Origin: Frigidibacter sp. ROC022
Lineage (GTDB): Bacteria > Pseudomonadota > Alphaproteobacteria > Rhodobacterales > Rhodobacteraceae
Assembly: GCF_024723735.1 (NCBI RefSeq)
Contig: NZ_JANQDU010000002.1
Span: 124,001-188,000 of the forward strand
Length of the DNA: 64,000 bases
Direction: 5' to 3'
Positions within the stretch are counted from its first letter, which is position 1; each line of letters begins with the position of its first letter. The notes below the pieces were generated by a model. It made no database searches. It had not been told where the DNA came from and saw nothing but the letters and a program-made list of their open reading frames with translations. This document shows positions 26,192 through 34,151 of this stretch, piece by piece. A program made the position numbers and the translations under genes.

Positions 26192-26611
26192 TCAGGTCAG
26201 CGGATCGGCTGTCGAATAGTGCAACACCACTGGAATGACCGCGGCCTTCAGGCTGACCGCGCCTTCAACCGGTAGATCAACGGGTCGCGGCGCTTCCGCC
26301 TCGACCCAGTCGCAGAGCCCGCCCAGCGTGCGGTCGGCGGCGAGCGCCGTGCCAATGCTGGCGGTCAGCGTGTCGAAGGCGGCGTCACGGTCGGCGCCCT
26401 GCACGACCGCCTCGATCCCGGCGCGGTGCTGGTAGTGGTAGGCGAGCGGCGAGAGCGTGACATCCGGTTCCCCCGGCTCGCCGTCGCGCAGGATCAGAAG
26501 CCCCTCGGCCGGCACGCGCTCGGGCAGGACGTCGCCGCGGAGCGCGGTGGCGGGCAGCGCCGAGAGCCGCGCGTGCAGCGCGGCGAGAATAGTTTCACGA
26601 GGGGTGGGCAT
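26192..26611 (-). CDS. Tail completion/terminator-like protein
   Basis: 139 residues (M-P-T-P-R-E-T-I-L-A-A-L-H-A-R-L). The length, the helix followed by beta strands (G-L-L-I-L-R-D-G, H-Y-Q-H-R-A-G-I-E-A-V-V) and the place just before the tail tube gene match minor tail U / tail terminator proteins, which cap the tail end that joins the head. Family membership is inferred from position and shape. Confidence 0.65.
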   Translation of the reverse strand: MPTPRETILAALHARLSALPATALRGDVLPERVPAEGLLILRDGEPGEPDVTLSPLAYHYQHRAGIEAVVQGADRDAAFDTLTASIGTALAADRTLGGLCDWVEAEAPRPVDLPVEGAVSLKAAVIPVVLHYSTADPLT

Positions 26612-26665
26612 CGTCTGATGTCGAAGTTAGCTTCTGCGATGAGCGGATTGCAGCGGGAATGACAG

Positions 26666-27244
26666 ATGAGCGATTCAGATTTTGTGGCGCATTTCACGAA
26701 GGGTGATGGCGAGAAGCCTTTCGAAAATCTCATTAAAATGCTGGAAGAAAAGACGCTAAAGGCTAGTGGCATCCCTTGGACTGGCAATCCCGCGGTCTGT
26801 TTCACGGAATGTCCATGGTCGAGCCTCCTGAAGCACGTTCGCCATTATTCTCCGTTCGGATTAGGCTTCACCAAGCCGCATGTATTCGCTGCCGGAGGCG
26901 GTCCGGCGTACTACGTCCGCGCAGACCATTGGGAAAAACAGCAGTGGGACGATCATGTGAAGACCTTCGTCACACCGTTCTGGCCCGGATATCGCCCCAA
27001 GACGGAGAAATACTCCAAGCAGCTCGGTGGAAAGACGATCGACTATGCACATGAGCGAGAGTGGCGCGTTCCACACGATTTCCACTTTGAACACAATCAG
27101 GTTCAATTCGTAGTTCTTCCGGATTACGAGACCATGGCAAAATTTCCCAAGGAGCTCAAAGACGCTGTGGGCCGCGAGAAATTCATCCTAGTCGACGTCT
27201 ATCGTCACATTGAAGCGTTGTGGCCAACTCACGTCGTCGATTAG
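26666..27244 (+). CDS. AbiGi-like abortive infection protein (cargo)
   Basis: 192 residues. The opening F-V-A-H-F-T-K-G, then V-C-F-T-E-C-P-W-S-S-L-L-K-H, Y-S-P-F-G-L-G-F-T-K, A-Y-Y-V-R-A-D-H-W and later H-E-R-E-W-R-V-P follow the pattern of the AbiGi family (putative abortive phage resistance proteins). It is on the opposite strand to the tail genes, inserted between the DUF6441 and tail terminator genes, and is lower in GC. A toxin or host-shutdown activity is inferred from family resemblance; the assignment is by eye. Confidence 0.6.
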   Translation: MSDSDFVAHFTKGDGEKPFENLIKMLEEKTLKASGIPWTGNPAVCFTECPWSSLLKHVRHYSPFGLGFTKPHVFAAGGGPAYYVRADHWEKQQWDDHVKTFVTPFWPGYRPKTEKYSKQLGGKTIDYAHEREWRVPHDFHFEHNQVQFVVLPDYETMAKFPKELKDAVGREKFILVDVYRHIEALWPTHVVD

Positions 27245-27250
27245 CCGAAG

Positions 27251-27922
27251 CTACAGCCTGACCTCCACCCAGTTCGCCACGATCAGCCCCGGCACGCTGT
27301 CGAGCGCTCGCTCTGCGTCACGGTCCAGATCGAGCCGCTTCGGCAGCTTGACCTGAGGGACCAGCAGGAAGATCGGCACCGTCGTGCGACCGCGGCCGGT
27401 CTTCGAGCGTGAAGCGACACCGAGCCCCCGGCTGTTCAGCCTTCCCTCTGCCACCAGCAGGCTCGGGCCCCGGCGGCGATAGACGAAGCGCAGGCGCAGG
27501 CCGCGCCGTCGCTCCCATTCGCCAGGGGTGATCCTGCCGCCGCGCAGGCCACGGCCGGCGGCTTCGGTAGGGATCGCGAGCCAGAACCCGTCCTTCGAGC
27601 GGATCAGGGGGCCAGTGTCATGCGCGCCGACGATGACTGGAGCCTTCGACCAGACCAGCGCCGCGGCGTTCAGGCTCTCGCCAGCCTTCGGATAGGTCTG
27701 GCTGCGGATCGAGTTCGCGAGGCGTCGTCCGAGCCCCGCCCCGGTAATCTGGCCGCGCCAGGCGGTCTTGAGCCCTGTCCCGGCCTCGCGCATGGCGGCG
27801 GTCACGGCCTTCTCTCCGGCCTTCACCTCGGCCGCCATGGCGGCCACGAGATCAGGCCTTCGGTGGAGACTTGGTCCACTTCACCAAATCTTGTCCACCT
27901 CAATGGCGAGCTTCAGCTTCAT
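27251..27922 (-). pseudogene. DUF6441 phage tail/head-joining protein, disrupted near the N-terminus
   Basis: The intact body (M-A-A-E-V-K-A-G-E-K-A-V-T-A-A-M-R-E-A-G to the end at 27251) is DUF6441, a head-tail or tail protein of Rhodobacterales siphoviruses. The family N-terminus is still present upstream (M-K-L-K-L-A-I-E-V-D from the ATG at 27922), but about 40 bp with hairpin potential and an in-frame TGA (27883-27881) have come between the two. Re-initiation at 27847 would yield a 198-residue protein lacking the first strand, so residual function is possible. Confidence 0.7.
27862..27899. repeat. Hairpin-forming insertion in the DUF6441 gene
   Basis: On the minus strand GGTGGA...TTGGT pairs with ACCAAG..TCCACC around a GAAGTGG loop; GTGGAC(A/C)AAG also occurs twice, 20 bp apart. 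The block separates the two parts of the DUF6441 reading frame and carries the stop codon. Confidence 0.5.
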
Positions 27923-27940
27923 GGAACCCGTGCAGGACGA

Positions 27941-28408
27941 TCAGGTGGGGGCACTGATACCGAATATGCTGGTGCCGGAATGCTCGAAACGGAAAGAATC
28001 AAGTTCAGGAAGCCATTTGCGAGACAGGTTCAGGCCATACTCAGGTTTGCTGGTCTTTCCGTCATAATCACGATCGACAAAAAGTCCGTCCGGTTCTTCC
28101 CAGCGTGAGGCCGGAATGAGATACAGGCTTGGCTCCCGGTCCTCCTCGAAAAGAGCGAGGGCGAGCAGGAGGTTTTTTCTCAGGCGGAAAACGTCCTTCC
28201 TGACGAACACATAATTCAGGTTCCGAACGGATTTGACCTGCACATCCCAGTATCTGCCTGGTTCCTGCCGCACCACGAAATCGATACCGCGGTCGTCGAC
28301 CTCGGCAGAATAGACGTCGAGGCCTAGCAGCACGAACTGCATCTTGGTGAAATACTCGGCGTAGCGGCCGAGTTGCAGATGGTTCAAACGGCTCCATTCG
28401 TGTCGCAT
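27941..28408 (-). CDS. DUF4365-like PD-(D/E)XK nuclease-fold protein (cargo)
   Basis: 155 residues from the ATG at 28408, with a strong ribosome site (GGGAGGGG); a GTG at 28450 is less likely. The sequence L-G-R-Y-A-E-Y-F-T-K-M-Q-F-V-L-L-G, then D-D-R-G-I-D-F-V-V-R and W-D-V-Q-V-K-S-V-R has the E...D...(D/Q)xK arrangement of the restriction-like fold seen in DUF4365 proteins of defence loci. It lies between a head-tail joining gene and DUF6441, is lower in GC than both, and carries its own ribosome site. Nuclease activity is inferred. Confidence 0.65.
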   Translation of the reverse strand: MRHEWSRLNHLQLGRYAEYFTKMQFVLLGLDVYSAEVDDRGIDFVVRQEPGRYWDVQVKSVRNLNYVFVRKDVFRLRKNLLLALALFEEDREPSLYLIPASRWEEPDGLFVDRDYDGKTSKPEYGLNLSRKWLPELDSFRFEHSGTSIFGISAPT

Positions 28409-28437
28409 CTGCCCCTCCCGACTGGACTTGAACCTTT

Positions 28438-28749
28438 CTATGCCGGGCACAGCTCCACGGTCCAGACCAGCCGCCCGCGGTCGCGGACAGGTTCGCCCTG
28501 AATGAGAAAGGCATCGCCGTCGATCTCGATGCGGTCGCCGGGCCTCGGGTTCGCCACTTCGGCGAGGCGCAGATCCAGCCGGGTGGTCTGCGACGAGATG
28601 TGGGCCTCACCGAAGCCGGTGACGTCGTCGGGCCGCCGGAGGATCGCCCGGACCAGCGAGGGCGCGCCGCCTTCCGCCGTATAGACCACATCGCGCGCGA
28701 GATGCGCGTCAGCGAAGAGCGCGTCGAGAGCGGCGGCGAAGGCGGTCAT
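28438..28749 (-). CDS. Head-tail joining protein
   Basis: 103 residues from the ATG at 28749 overlapping the DUF2190 stop (ATGA). M-T-A-F-A-A-A-L-D-A-L-F-A-D, then L-A-E-V-A-N-P-R-P-G-D-R-I-E-I-D-G-D-A-F-L-I-Q-G-E-P is the small beta-rich fold of lambda FII-like joining proteins that follow the capsid cement gene. The frame is intact. Confidence 0.75.
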   Translation of the reverse strand: MTAFAAALDALFADAHLARDVVYTAEGGAPSLVRAILRRPDDVTGFGEAHISSQTTRLDLRLAEVANPRPGDRIEIDGDAFLIQGEPVRDRGRLVWTVELCPA

Positions 28750-29084
28750 CAGAAGCTGCCGTTCAGACGCACCCGGCCGGTCGTGTCGCCGGCGCCGCCC
28801 GCCACCGCCTCGACCGCCACGCCGATGAGGGTGTTGTCGGTGGCGACCGTGGTGCAGCGCTTGTTGGTATCGTCCCAATAGACCTTGTCGCCGACGGCCC
28901 AGGCCTGCGAGCCGACCTTGATGAGATCGAAGACACCGGTGAGCGCGGCCTCGACGGTGGCACCGCTCTCGGCATCGCCGGCGGCCACGCCGAAGATGGA
29001 GCCCACGAGCAGGCCATCGCCAGAGGCCACGGCATGGGGCGCGGTCAGGGTGAGGGTATTGCCGGGCTGGACGTAGTTCTTCAT
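28749..29084 (-). CDS. DUF2190 capsid decoration-like protein
   Basis: 111 residues from the ATG at 29084 (M-K-N-Y-V-Q-P-G-N-T-L-T-L-T-A-P), with GGAA upstream. A-S-G-D-G-L-L-V-G-S-I-F-G-V-A and W-A-V-G-D-K-V-Y-W-D are typical of DUF2190, a capsid cement or head-associated protein always found directly after the major capsid gene. It seems intact although the capsid gene before it is not. Confidence 0.88.
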   Translation of the reverse strand: MKNYVQPGNTLTLTAPHAVASGDGLLVGSIFGVAAGDAESGATVEAALTGVFDLIKVGSQAWAVGDKVYWDDTNKRCTTVATDNTLIGVAVEAVAGGAGDTTGRVRLNGSF

Positions 29085-29138
29085 CGCGCATTCCTTTCGC
29101 GGAAAGACGAAGGGCGGCCCGCCAGGACCGCCCACGCT

Positions 29139-29776
29139 TCAGGGGATGGCCCGGCTCAGGCGCCGGGGTTCTTGTAGAGACCGCGCCAGTCGATGGCCTT
29201 GGCGCCGAAGTCGAGGCGGCACTTGATCTCGACGCCGTCGACGTCGAAACCGTTGCGCGTCTCGATATAGGCGCCCTGCTGGCCCTCGAGATAGGCGTAT
29301 TCGATGGTGTCGATCTGGTTCGGCGAGGCCGCGAGATACCAGGCCTTGTCGCCCGCCGCATCCAGCCGCGGCTCGGCAAGCGGCGTGAGCGTGCGGATCG
29401 ACTGCGGCACGACGTTGCCGCTCTGGGCGGGCACGAGGTTCTGGGCGACCAGCTGCTCGGCCTTCAACTCCAGCGCGGCCGGCACGATCAGGAAGGGTGA
29501 ACGCCGGTTCGCATGGCGGCGAACCGTCCAGTGGACGGTTCGAGGCGTGAACGGGCGGAGCCCCGGGGATGTTCAGCACGGTCTTCTTGTCGAGCCCGGT
29601 CTGCTTGCGCATTGCCGCCCGCGCCGCGCCCACGCTGTCGACCCCGAGCGCCGTGCCGGTCCCGGCGAGGTTCTTGTGGCTGGCATGGAACAGCGCCGTG
29701 CCATCGGCCATGGCCGGGTTCGAGGTGATGATGCCCCAGACCACGTCCGACTCCAGTTGGGCGATGGAGTTGCCCC
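29139..29776 (-). pseudogene. Major capsid protein remnant (C-terminal part, broken)
   Basis: The frame starts abruptly with G-N-S-I-A-Q-L-E-S-D-V-V-W-G-I-I-T-S-N-P, right after the stop of the cargo gene at 29781, and reads G-T-A-L-F-H-A-S-H-K-N-L to V-L-N-I-P-G-A-P. A repeat insertion (29497-29553) then shifts the frame; the old frame resumes as V-P-A-A-L-E-L-K-A-E-Q-L-V and runs to Y-K-N-P-G-A. In related prophages this is the C-terminal third of a prohead protease/major capsid fusion, so the protease and most of the capsid domain are gone. No capsid can be made from this gene. Confidence 0.85.
29497..29553. repeat. REP-like palindromic insertion in the capsid remnant
   Basis: GTGAACG at 29497-29503 and 29547-29553 flank a segment containing a perfect inverted repeat with 11-bp arms and a one-base centre (29520-29542, CGAACCGTCCA/TGGACGGTTCG). 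The flanking direct repeats look like target duplication. Its length shifts the capsid frame. Confidence 0.7.
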
Positions 29777-29780
29777 GAAG

Positions 29781-30410
29781 TTATCTTTTCTTACGACTGT
29801 GAGCTTGGAAAACCAGACCCGCGAACGTCTTGACGTCATCCTCAGTTTCGACCCAACCACGAGAATAGCTGTTTTGATCTGGGCGAAGGAAGCCTCCGTG
29901 TTCGTAGCTGGAAGGGTTACCGTAAAGCGTGAATTGTAAATTTTTTTTGCGAGGCTGCGCCTTAAGCGTAAAGCTGTTTATTGGTGAATTGACCCACCGC
30001 CCTTTGGATTTCTCGACTAGCTTCCCCTCGACCCCTTGGGATCGGACTTCCGCCACCGTCGCTTCAGCAAGTTTTGCCAAGGATGGCTCCAATTTTCGCA
30101 CTGAATCAAGAAAATCCGCGTCGTTATTTTGCATCTCTTGCGACAACGGAGCGACAAGCTCATCACTTTGATCTTGGTTGACCACAATCAATATTGCGTT
30201 TGTCCAATCTCCATCCGTTATCGCTAAGATATCTTCGGCATCGAAAATTCCGGTTTCCATCTCGCCTAGGATCGCCGCCTTTCGAGCGACGACAACGGCT
30301 GGTGCCACGGTAGTCCCCTTGATCGAGGCAGCATCAATTGGTTCCGCCTTCATACGGAACAGCTTACCATCTTCAAAAGGTAGCACTTTGAAAGCGATTG
30401 GCCTTTCCAT
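29781..30410 (-). CDS. Unrecognised cargo protein replacing the capsid gene front
   Basis: 209 residues with a perfect AGGAGG ribosome site. The sequence is soluble, mixed alpha/beta, with an acidic middle part (I-F-D-A-E-D-I-L-A-I-T-D-G-D-W) and a basic C-terminus (S-R-K-K-R). GC content is clearly lower than the phage genes. It has its own promoter (30437-30465) and sits exactly where the protease and N-terminal capsid coding region should be. I do not recognise a family; the setting suggests a phage-exclusion or addiction gene. Confidence 0.75.
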   Translation of the reverse strand: MERPIAFKVLPFEDGKLFRMKAEPIDAASIKGTTVAPAVVVARKAAILGEMETGIFDAEDILAITDGDWTNAILIVVNQDQSDELVAPLSQEMQNNDADFLDSVRKLEPSLAKLAEATVAEVRSQGVEGKLVEKSKGRWVNSPINSFTLKAQPRKKNLQFTLYGNPSSYEHGGFLRPDQNSYSRGWVETEDDVKTFAGLVFQAHSRKKR

Positions 30411-31948
30411 TCGAGCCTCCTGCTAAAATGTGCTCCATATATACTGCAGTATTTACTGCAGTCAATGCTGGAGATCTTGTTCTGTGCGCCATTCGACCGC
30501 ACCATGCCATTCTTGGCAACGCGGCGCGGATCGCTGTCGAGCACGAGACCCAGCTCGTCGAGCTTCTCGTTCGTGGCGGCGATTTCGGCCAGCACCGCGT
30601 CGGGGTTGCGGCCCTGCCGGGCGATGGCCTCGGCCAGCGTCATCGTGCCGGAGCGGATGGCGAGCAGGTCGGCCATCGCGTCCATCTGCGGATCGACCGC
30701 CTCGAACTTCGGCGGTGACCATTCCACCGGCACGTCCGGCGTCGGGATCCGCCCCGCCGCCCATGCGGCCTCGGTGAACCAGCGCCAAACATGCGCACAG
30801 AACATCGGGATGAAGAGCTGCCACTGCACCGCGTCGATCATCCGGCGGAACTCCACGAGCCCTGCGCGGATCGACGAGTAGTTCACCTCGCTGAGATCCC
30901 CGGTCAGAAACTCGTAAGGCACGCGGAACCCGGCCGCGATGGTGTGCAGGCTCGCGCGCTTGTATTCGCCATAACCGCCGGTGGCCGCCGGCTGGTTGAA
31001 ACGGATGTCCTTGCCGCCGCGCGCGTAGGCGATGAGACCGGGCTCGAACTGCTCGACACGGTTGCCGTCGGCGTCGATCACCGCGGGCGCGATGCCCTGC
31101 TGCGCCTCCTCGTCGCCAAAGACGATGGCGGTGACGCAGGCCTCGGTCTTCTTGCGCACGATCTCGGCCACCTCGTAGTCGTCGAGGTCACGCAGGGCGC
31201 GGATCACCGGCGCACCCCAGGGCACCCCGCGCGCCTGCGTGCGCTGCTTCTCGTAGACATGGGCGATCTCGCTGGCCGGAACTGGTCGGCTGGTCAGCCT
31301 GCCCTTCAGGCTGAGTGTCGCGTCGCCCGGATGGGAGCCGAAGAGCCAGTAGGCCCGACGCCGACCGAGCGCGTCAAACTCGATCCCCTGCACCGCCTGT
31401 CCAGACCCGATCGCGCCGTTGCGGGTGGCGTCGAGGAAGTCGGCCTCCAGCAGCTGCAGCGGCACGGGCGGCATGACGCCGTCGCCGGGGCGGCGAGGCC
31501 GGCGGCGCACCAGCACCTCCCCGGCCTCGACCATCTCGCGGCAGGCGAGCGTCTGCAGCCCGTAGAAGTCGAGCTGGCCATCCGCGTCGCAGCCCCGCGC
31601 CCAGAGATCGAAGAGCCGGTCCACCTCGCGGTCGAGCGCGGCGTCCCCGCTTGCCGCGCGCGGCATGATCCCGGCGCCGACGATGTTGTTCACCAGCACC
31701 GAGACCGCCTTGGCCGCGTGCGGGTTGTTGCGCACGAGTTCCCGCATCCGGTCGCGCAACAGCGCACCAGCGCGGCCGATCTCGGCGTCCGCCGAGGATC
31801 CCGGCGCGTGCCAGCCGTCGGTGCGCCGGCCACGGGCCGCACCCTCGTAGGAGCGCGCGAGCCCCTCGAAAGCCTGTCGCGCCAGCACGCGCCGCGTGGC
31901 GACCCGAGGGGCGACCGAGGCGATGGCCCTGTCGAACCAGGAGACCAT
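30350..31948 (-). CDS. Phage portal protein (lambda family), altered C-terminus
   Basis: 532 residues. M-V-S-W-F-D-R-A-I-A-S-V-A-P-R, R-M-R-E-L-V-R-N-N-P-H-A-A-K-A-V and S-S-I-R-A-G-L-V-E-F-R-R-M-I belong to the lambda gpB portal family, the dodecameric ring through which DNA is packaged. The family-like sequence ends about L-D-S-D-P-R-R-V-A-K-N-G; the last 50 or so residues are read-through of the cargo promoter and gene start (overlap 30350-30410), so the native C-terminus has been lost or swapped at the cargo junction. Confidence 0.88.
   Translation of the reverse strand: MVSWFDRAIASVAPRVATRRVLARQAFEGLARSYEGAARGRRTDGWHAPGSSADAEIGRAGALLRDRMRELVRNNPHAAKAVSVLVNNIVGAGIMPRAASGDAALDREVDRLFDLWARGCDADGQLDFYGLQTLACREMVEAGEVLVRRRPRRPGDGVMPPVPLQLLEADFLDATRNGAIGSGQAVQGIEFDALGRRRAYWLFGSHPGDATLSLKGRLTSRPVPASEIAHVYEKQRTQARGVPWGAPVIRALRDLDDYEVAEIVRKKTEACVTAIVFGDEEAQQGIAPAVIDADGNRVEQFEPGLIAYARGGKDIRFNQPAATGGYGEYKRASLHTIAAGFRVPYEFLTGDLSEVNYSSIRAGLVEFRRMIDAVQWQLFIPMFCAHVWRWFTEAAWAAGRIPTPDVPVEWSPPKFEAVDPQMDAMADLLAIRSGTMTLAEAIARQGRNPDAVLAEIAATNEKLDELGLVLDSDPRRVAKNGMVRSNGAQNKISSIDCSKYCSIYGAHFSRRLEWKGQSLSKCYLLKMVSCSV
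30437..30465 (-). promoter_or_regulatory. Strong promoter with ACTGCAGT operator-like repeats
   Basis: On the minus strand TTGACT (30465-30460) and TATATA (30443-30438) are 16 bp apart (17 bp to ATATAT). The spacer contains ACTGCAGTA twice, each a palindrome (ACTGCAGT), which suggests an operator. The promoter drives the gene at 30410-29781, independent of the late operon. Confidence 0.75.
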
Positions 31949-32154
31949 CAGCGATCCCCGCGCGAGAAGCCGGCGAAGCCCGCGATGGGTCGCGTCGTGG
32001 TGCCTGCGATCTGGCGCTCGATGGTACGGATGCGCCCCAGCAGGTCCTCGGCCGAGCCGTAGTCCACGGTCTTGCCGTCATAGCTCACCCGCGTCGTCCC
32101 GCTCGCATAGGCGCGCCGGAGCGCGGCCAGTTCAGCCTCTGTCCAGTCGGCCAT
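31948..32154 (-). CDS. gpW-like head-tail joining protein
   Basis: 68 residues (M-A-D-W-T-E-A-E-L-A-A-L-R-R-A-Y-A-S-G; V-S-Y-D-G-K-T-V-D-Y-G-S-A-E-D-L). This is the gpW family: two helices around a beta hairpin, needed to stabilise DNA in the head before tail joining. It lies between terminase and portal with 4-bp overlaps, as in lambda. Confidence 0.9.
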   Translation of the reverse strand: MADWTEAELAALRRAYASGTTRVSYDGKTVDYGSAEDLLGRIRTIERQIAGTTTRPIAGFAGFSRGDR

Positions 32155-32156
32155 GC

Positions 32157-34151
32157 TCAGAACCATCCTTCCCGCCGCCCGAGCCAGTCGGAGCGGCGCT
32201 TGCCTTGCGGGGCCGCGTCTGGCCGCCCGATCCGGCCGGCCGGGCTGTCCATCCCGCTCGGAACCCCGAGTTGCGCCTCGAGATCGGCCCATGTCGCCTC
32301 GGGCCAGCGATCCGCGCCCGCGATCCAGGCGGCGGCCCGGGCATAGACCCGGCAATCCAGCGCCTCGTTGCGCTCGCGGATCTTCTGCCATTCGAGCTTG
32401 GCAAAGCCGCGGCGGTTGCGGACCGTCACCAGCTGCTCGGCCGTCAGCTGCCGGATCCACTCGGTGTCGGCCCAGCCGGGCAGATGCACCGTGCCGGGGG
32501 GGAACGCCGCACCCTTGCTCAGTTCTTCCGCCGTCGGCCGCGCCAGCCGCAGGAAGCGGTAGGTCTCGGCCTTGAAGGTCGAGGTCGCCACGCTCCAGAG
32601 CCTTGCGCCGCGACGCAAGCGTTTGCCCCCCGCCGTAGCGTCGACGAAAGTCGGCCCCGAAACCGGGCTTGCCCGGTTGAAGCCTTCGAGACCCTTCACG
32701 GGCGCCACCTGCGCAAAGCCGACCGAGCGCGCCCAAGCGTAGACCGCGGCCGTCTCGTAGCCCGTGTCGATGGCGAGCCGCGCGAGACTGAGTTCGGCGC
32801 CGCCGGCATGCCGCCAGCTGCGGCCCAGCAGATCGGTCAGCGCCTCCCATGCCTCGGGCCGCGCCGGGCCACCCTCGATCACCACGTGATCGACGAGCCA
32901 GCTTTCCAGTCCACGGCCCCACGCCCAGACATCGACCTCGATCCGGTCCTTCTGCACGTCGGCGCCGGCGGTCAGGAACAACCCGCCCGCGGGAACCGTG
33001 CCCGCCGGCCAGTCCTCGCGCCGCTCGGCGATGCGCTGCCAGTCCGGCGCGTCGCCCGTCTCGATCCAGGTCTCGCCCAGCACCGTGTTGCGGAACACCC
33101 GTTCGGCCTCGTCGGACCCAGCCGCCGCCTCCTTGTCCCGCGCGATGTCGGCCCAGCTCTTCCACCCCGGCGGCGAATAGAGCGCCGAGAGATGAAACCC
33201 CACCGTCCGCGCATCGCGAGCCTCCGTCGTCGCCCGCCACTCGCCCGCCGCCAGCATCGCCGGCTTGTGGTGTTCCTCGATCCGCTGGTCGCAGGCATCG
33301 CAGTGGTACGCTGCCGTCTCCGGTTTGCCCTTCTGCCAGCACAGCCGCTCGAACCGCAGCCACTGCATCGCGCCGCAATGCGGGCACGGCACGAAGAAGC
33401 GGCGCTGGTCGCTCGCCTCGTATTCCCGTTCGATCCGGCTGACGCCGCGGATCGTCGGCGTCGAGACCAGGAAGACCTTGCGCCGGTGGGCGAAGGTCAG
33501 CGAGCGCGCCTCGGCGAGGCCCACCGGGTCGCCTTCCTCGTCGGCCGAGGCCGGATAGGCGTCGACCTCGTCGAGGAAGACGTAGCGCGCCGGCATCGAG
33601 CGCAGCCCCACCGCCGAGTTGGCGCCGGTCATCACCAGCACGCCGCCCGGGAAATCCTTGGACAGCTGCGTGTTGCCGCTGTCGCGCGCCCGCGCCGGGC
33701 GGACGCGTTCCTTCAGCGCCGGGCTTTCCTCGATCAGCGGGTCGATCCGCTGGCGCGAGTTGCGCTTGGCCAGTTCCACCGTCGGCTGGACCGCCAGCAT
33801 CGGCCCCGGCGCCTGGTGGATCACGAAGCCGATCCAGTTGTTGCCGGCCTCCGTCGCGCCGACCTGTGCGGCCTTCATGAACACCACCCGCTGCGCCGGA
33901 TCGCCGGGTGAGAGCGCGTCCATGATCGCGCGCATGTAGGGCGTGCGCTCGGTGCGATACCGGCCGGGCTCGGCGCTGGCGCGCGAACTCAGCCAGCGAT
34001 GCCTGTCCGCCCATTCCGAGACGGTCAGCCAGTGATCGGGCGTGAGCCCGCGGCCCCAGGCCCGCAGCAGCGCCTCGGCCCCGTCAAAGGCGGTGATATC
34101 CTCAGAGGGCAATCCGGGGCTGGGCGAGTTCCTCGAGATGGGCGCGGACAT
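32157..34151 (-). CDS. Terminase large subunit (GpA family)
   Basis: 664 residues. The N-terminal ATPase has a deviant Walker A around V-F-M-K-A-A-Q-V-G-A-T-E (about 80) and a Walker B-like Y-V-F-L-D-E-V-D-A-Y-P (about 190). A zinc-binding pair follows (C-P-H-C-G, C-D-A-C-D), then the nuclease part (G-A-D-V-Q-K-D-R-I-E-V; L-A-I-D-T-G-Y-E-T). It cuts concatemers at cos and powers packaging. The gene is intact although the capsid gene is not. Confidence 0.93.
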   Translation of the reverse strand: MSAPISRNSPSPGLPSEDITAFDGAEALLRAWGRGLTPDHWLTVSEWADRHRWLSSRASAEPGRYRTERTPYMRAIMDALSPGDPAQRVVFMKAAQVGATEAGNNWIGFVIHQAPGPMLAVQPTVELAKRNSRQRIDPLIEESPALKERVRPARARDSGNTQLSKDFPGGVLVMTGANSAVGLRSMPARYVFLDEVDAYPASADEEGDPVGLAEARSLTFAHRRKVFLVSTPTIRGVSRIEREYEASDQRRFFVPCPHCGAMQWLRFERLCWQKGKPETAAYHCDACDQRIEEHHKPAMLAAGEWRATTEARDARTVGFHLSALYSPPGWKSWADIARDKEAAAGSDEAERVFRNTVLGETWIETGDAPDWQRIAERREDWPAGTVPAGGLFLTAGADVQKDRIEVDVWAWGRGLESWLVDHVVIEGGPARPEAWEALTDLLGRSWRHAGGAELSLARLAIDTGYETAAVYAWARSVGFAQVAPVKGLEGFNRASPVSGPTFVDATAGGKRLRRGARLWSVATSTFKAETYRFLRLARPTAEELSKGAAFPPGTVHLPGWADTEWIRQLTAEQLVTVRNRRGFAKLEWQKIRERNEALDCRVYARAAAWIAGADRWPEATWADLEAQLGVPSGMDSPAGRIGRPDAAPQGKRRSDWLGRREGWF

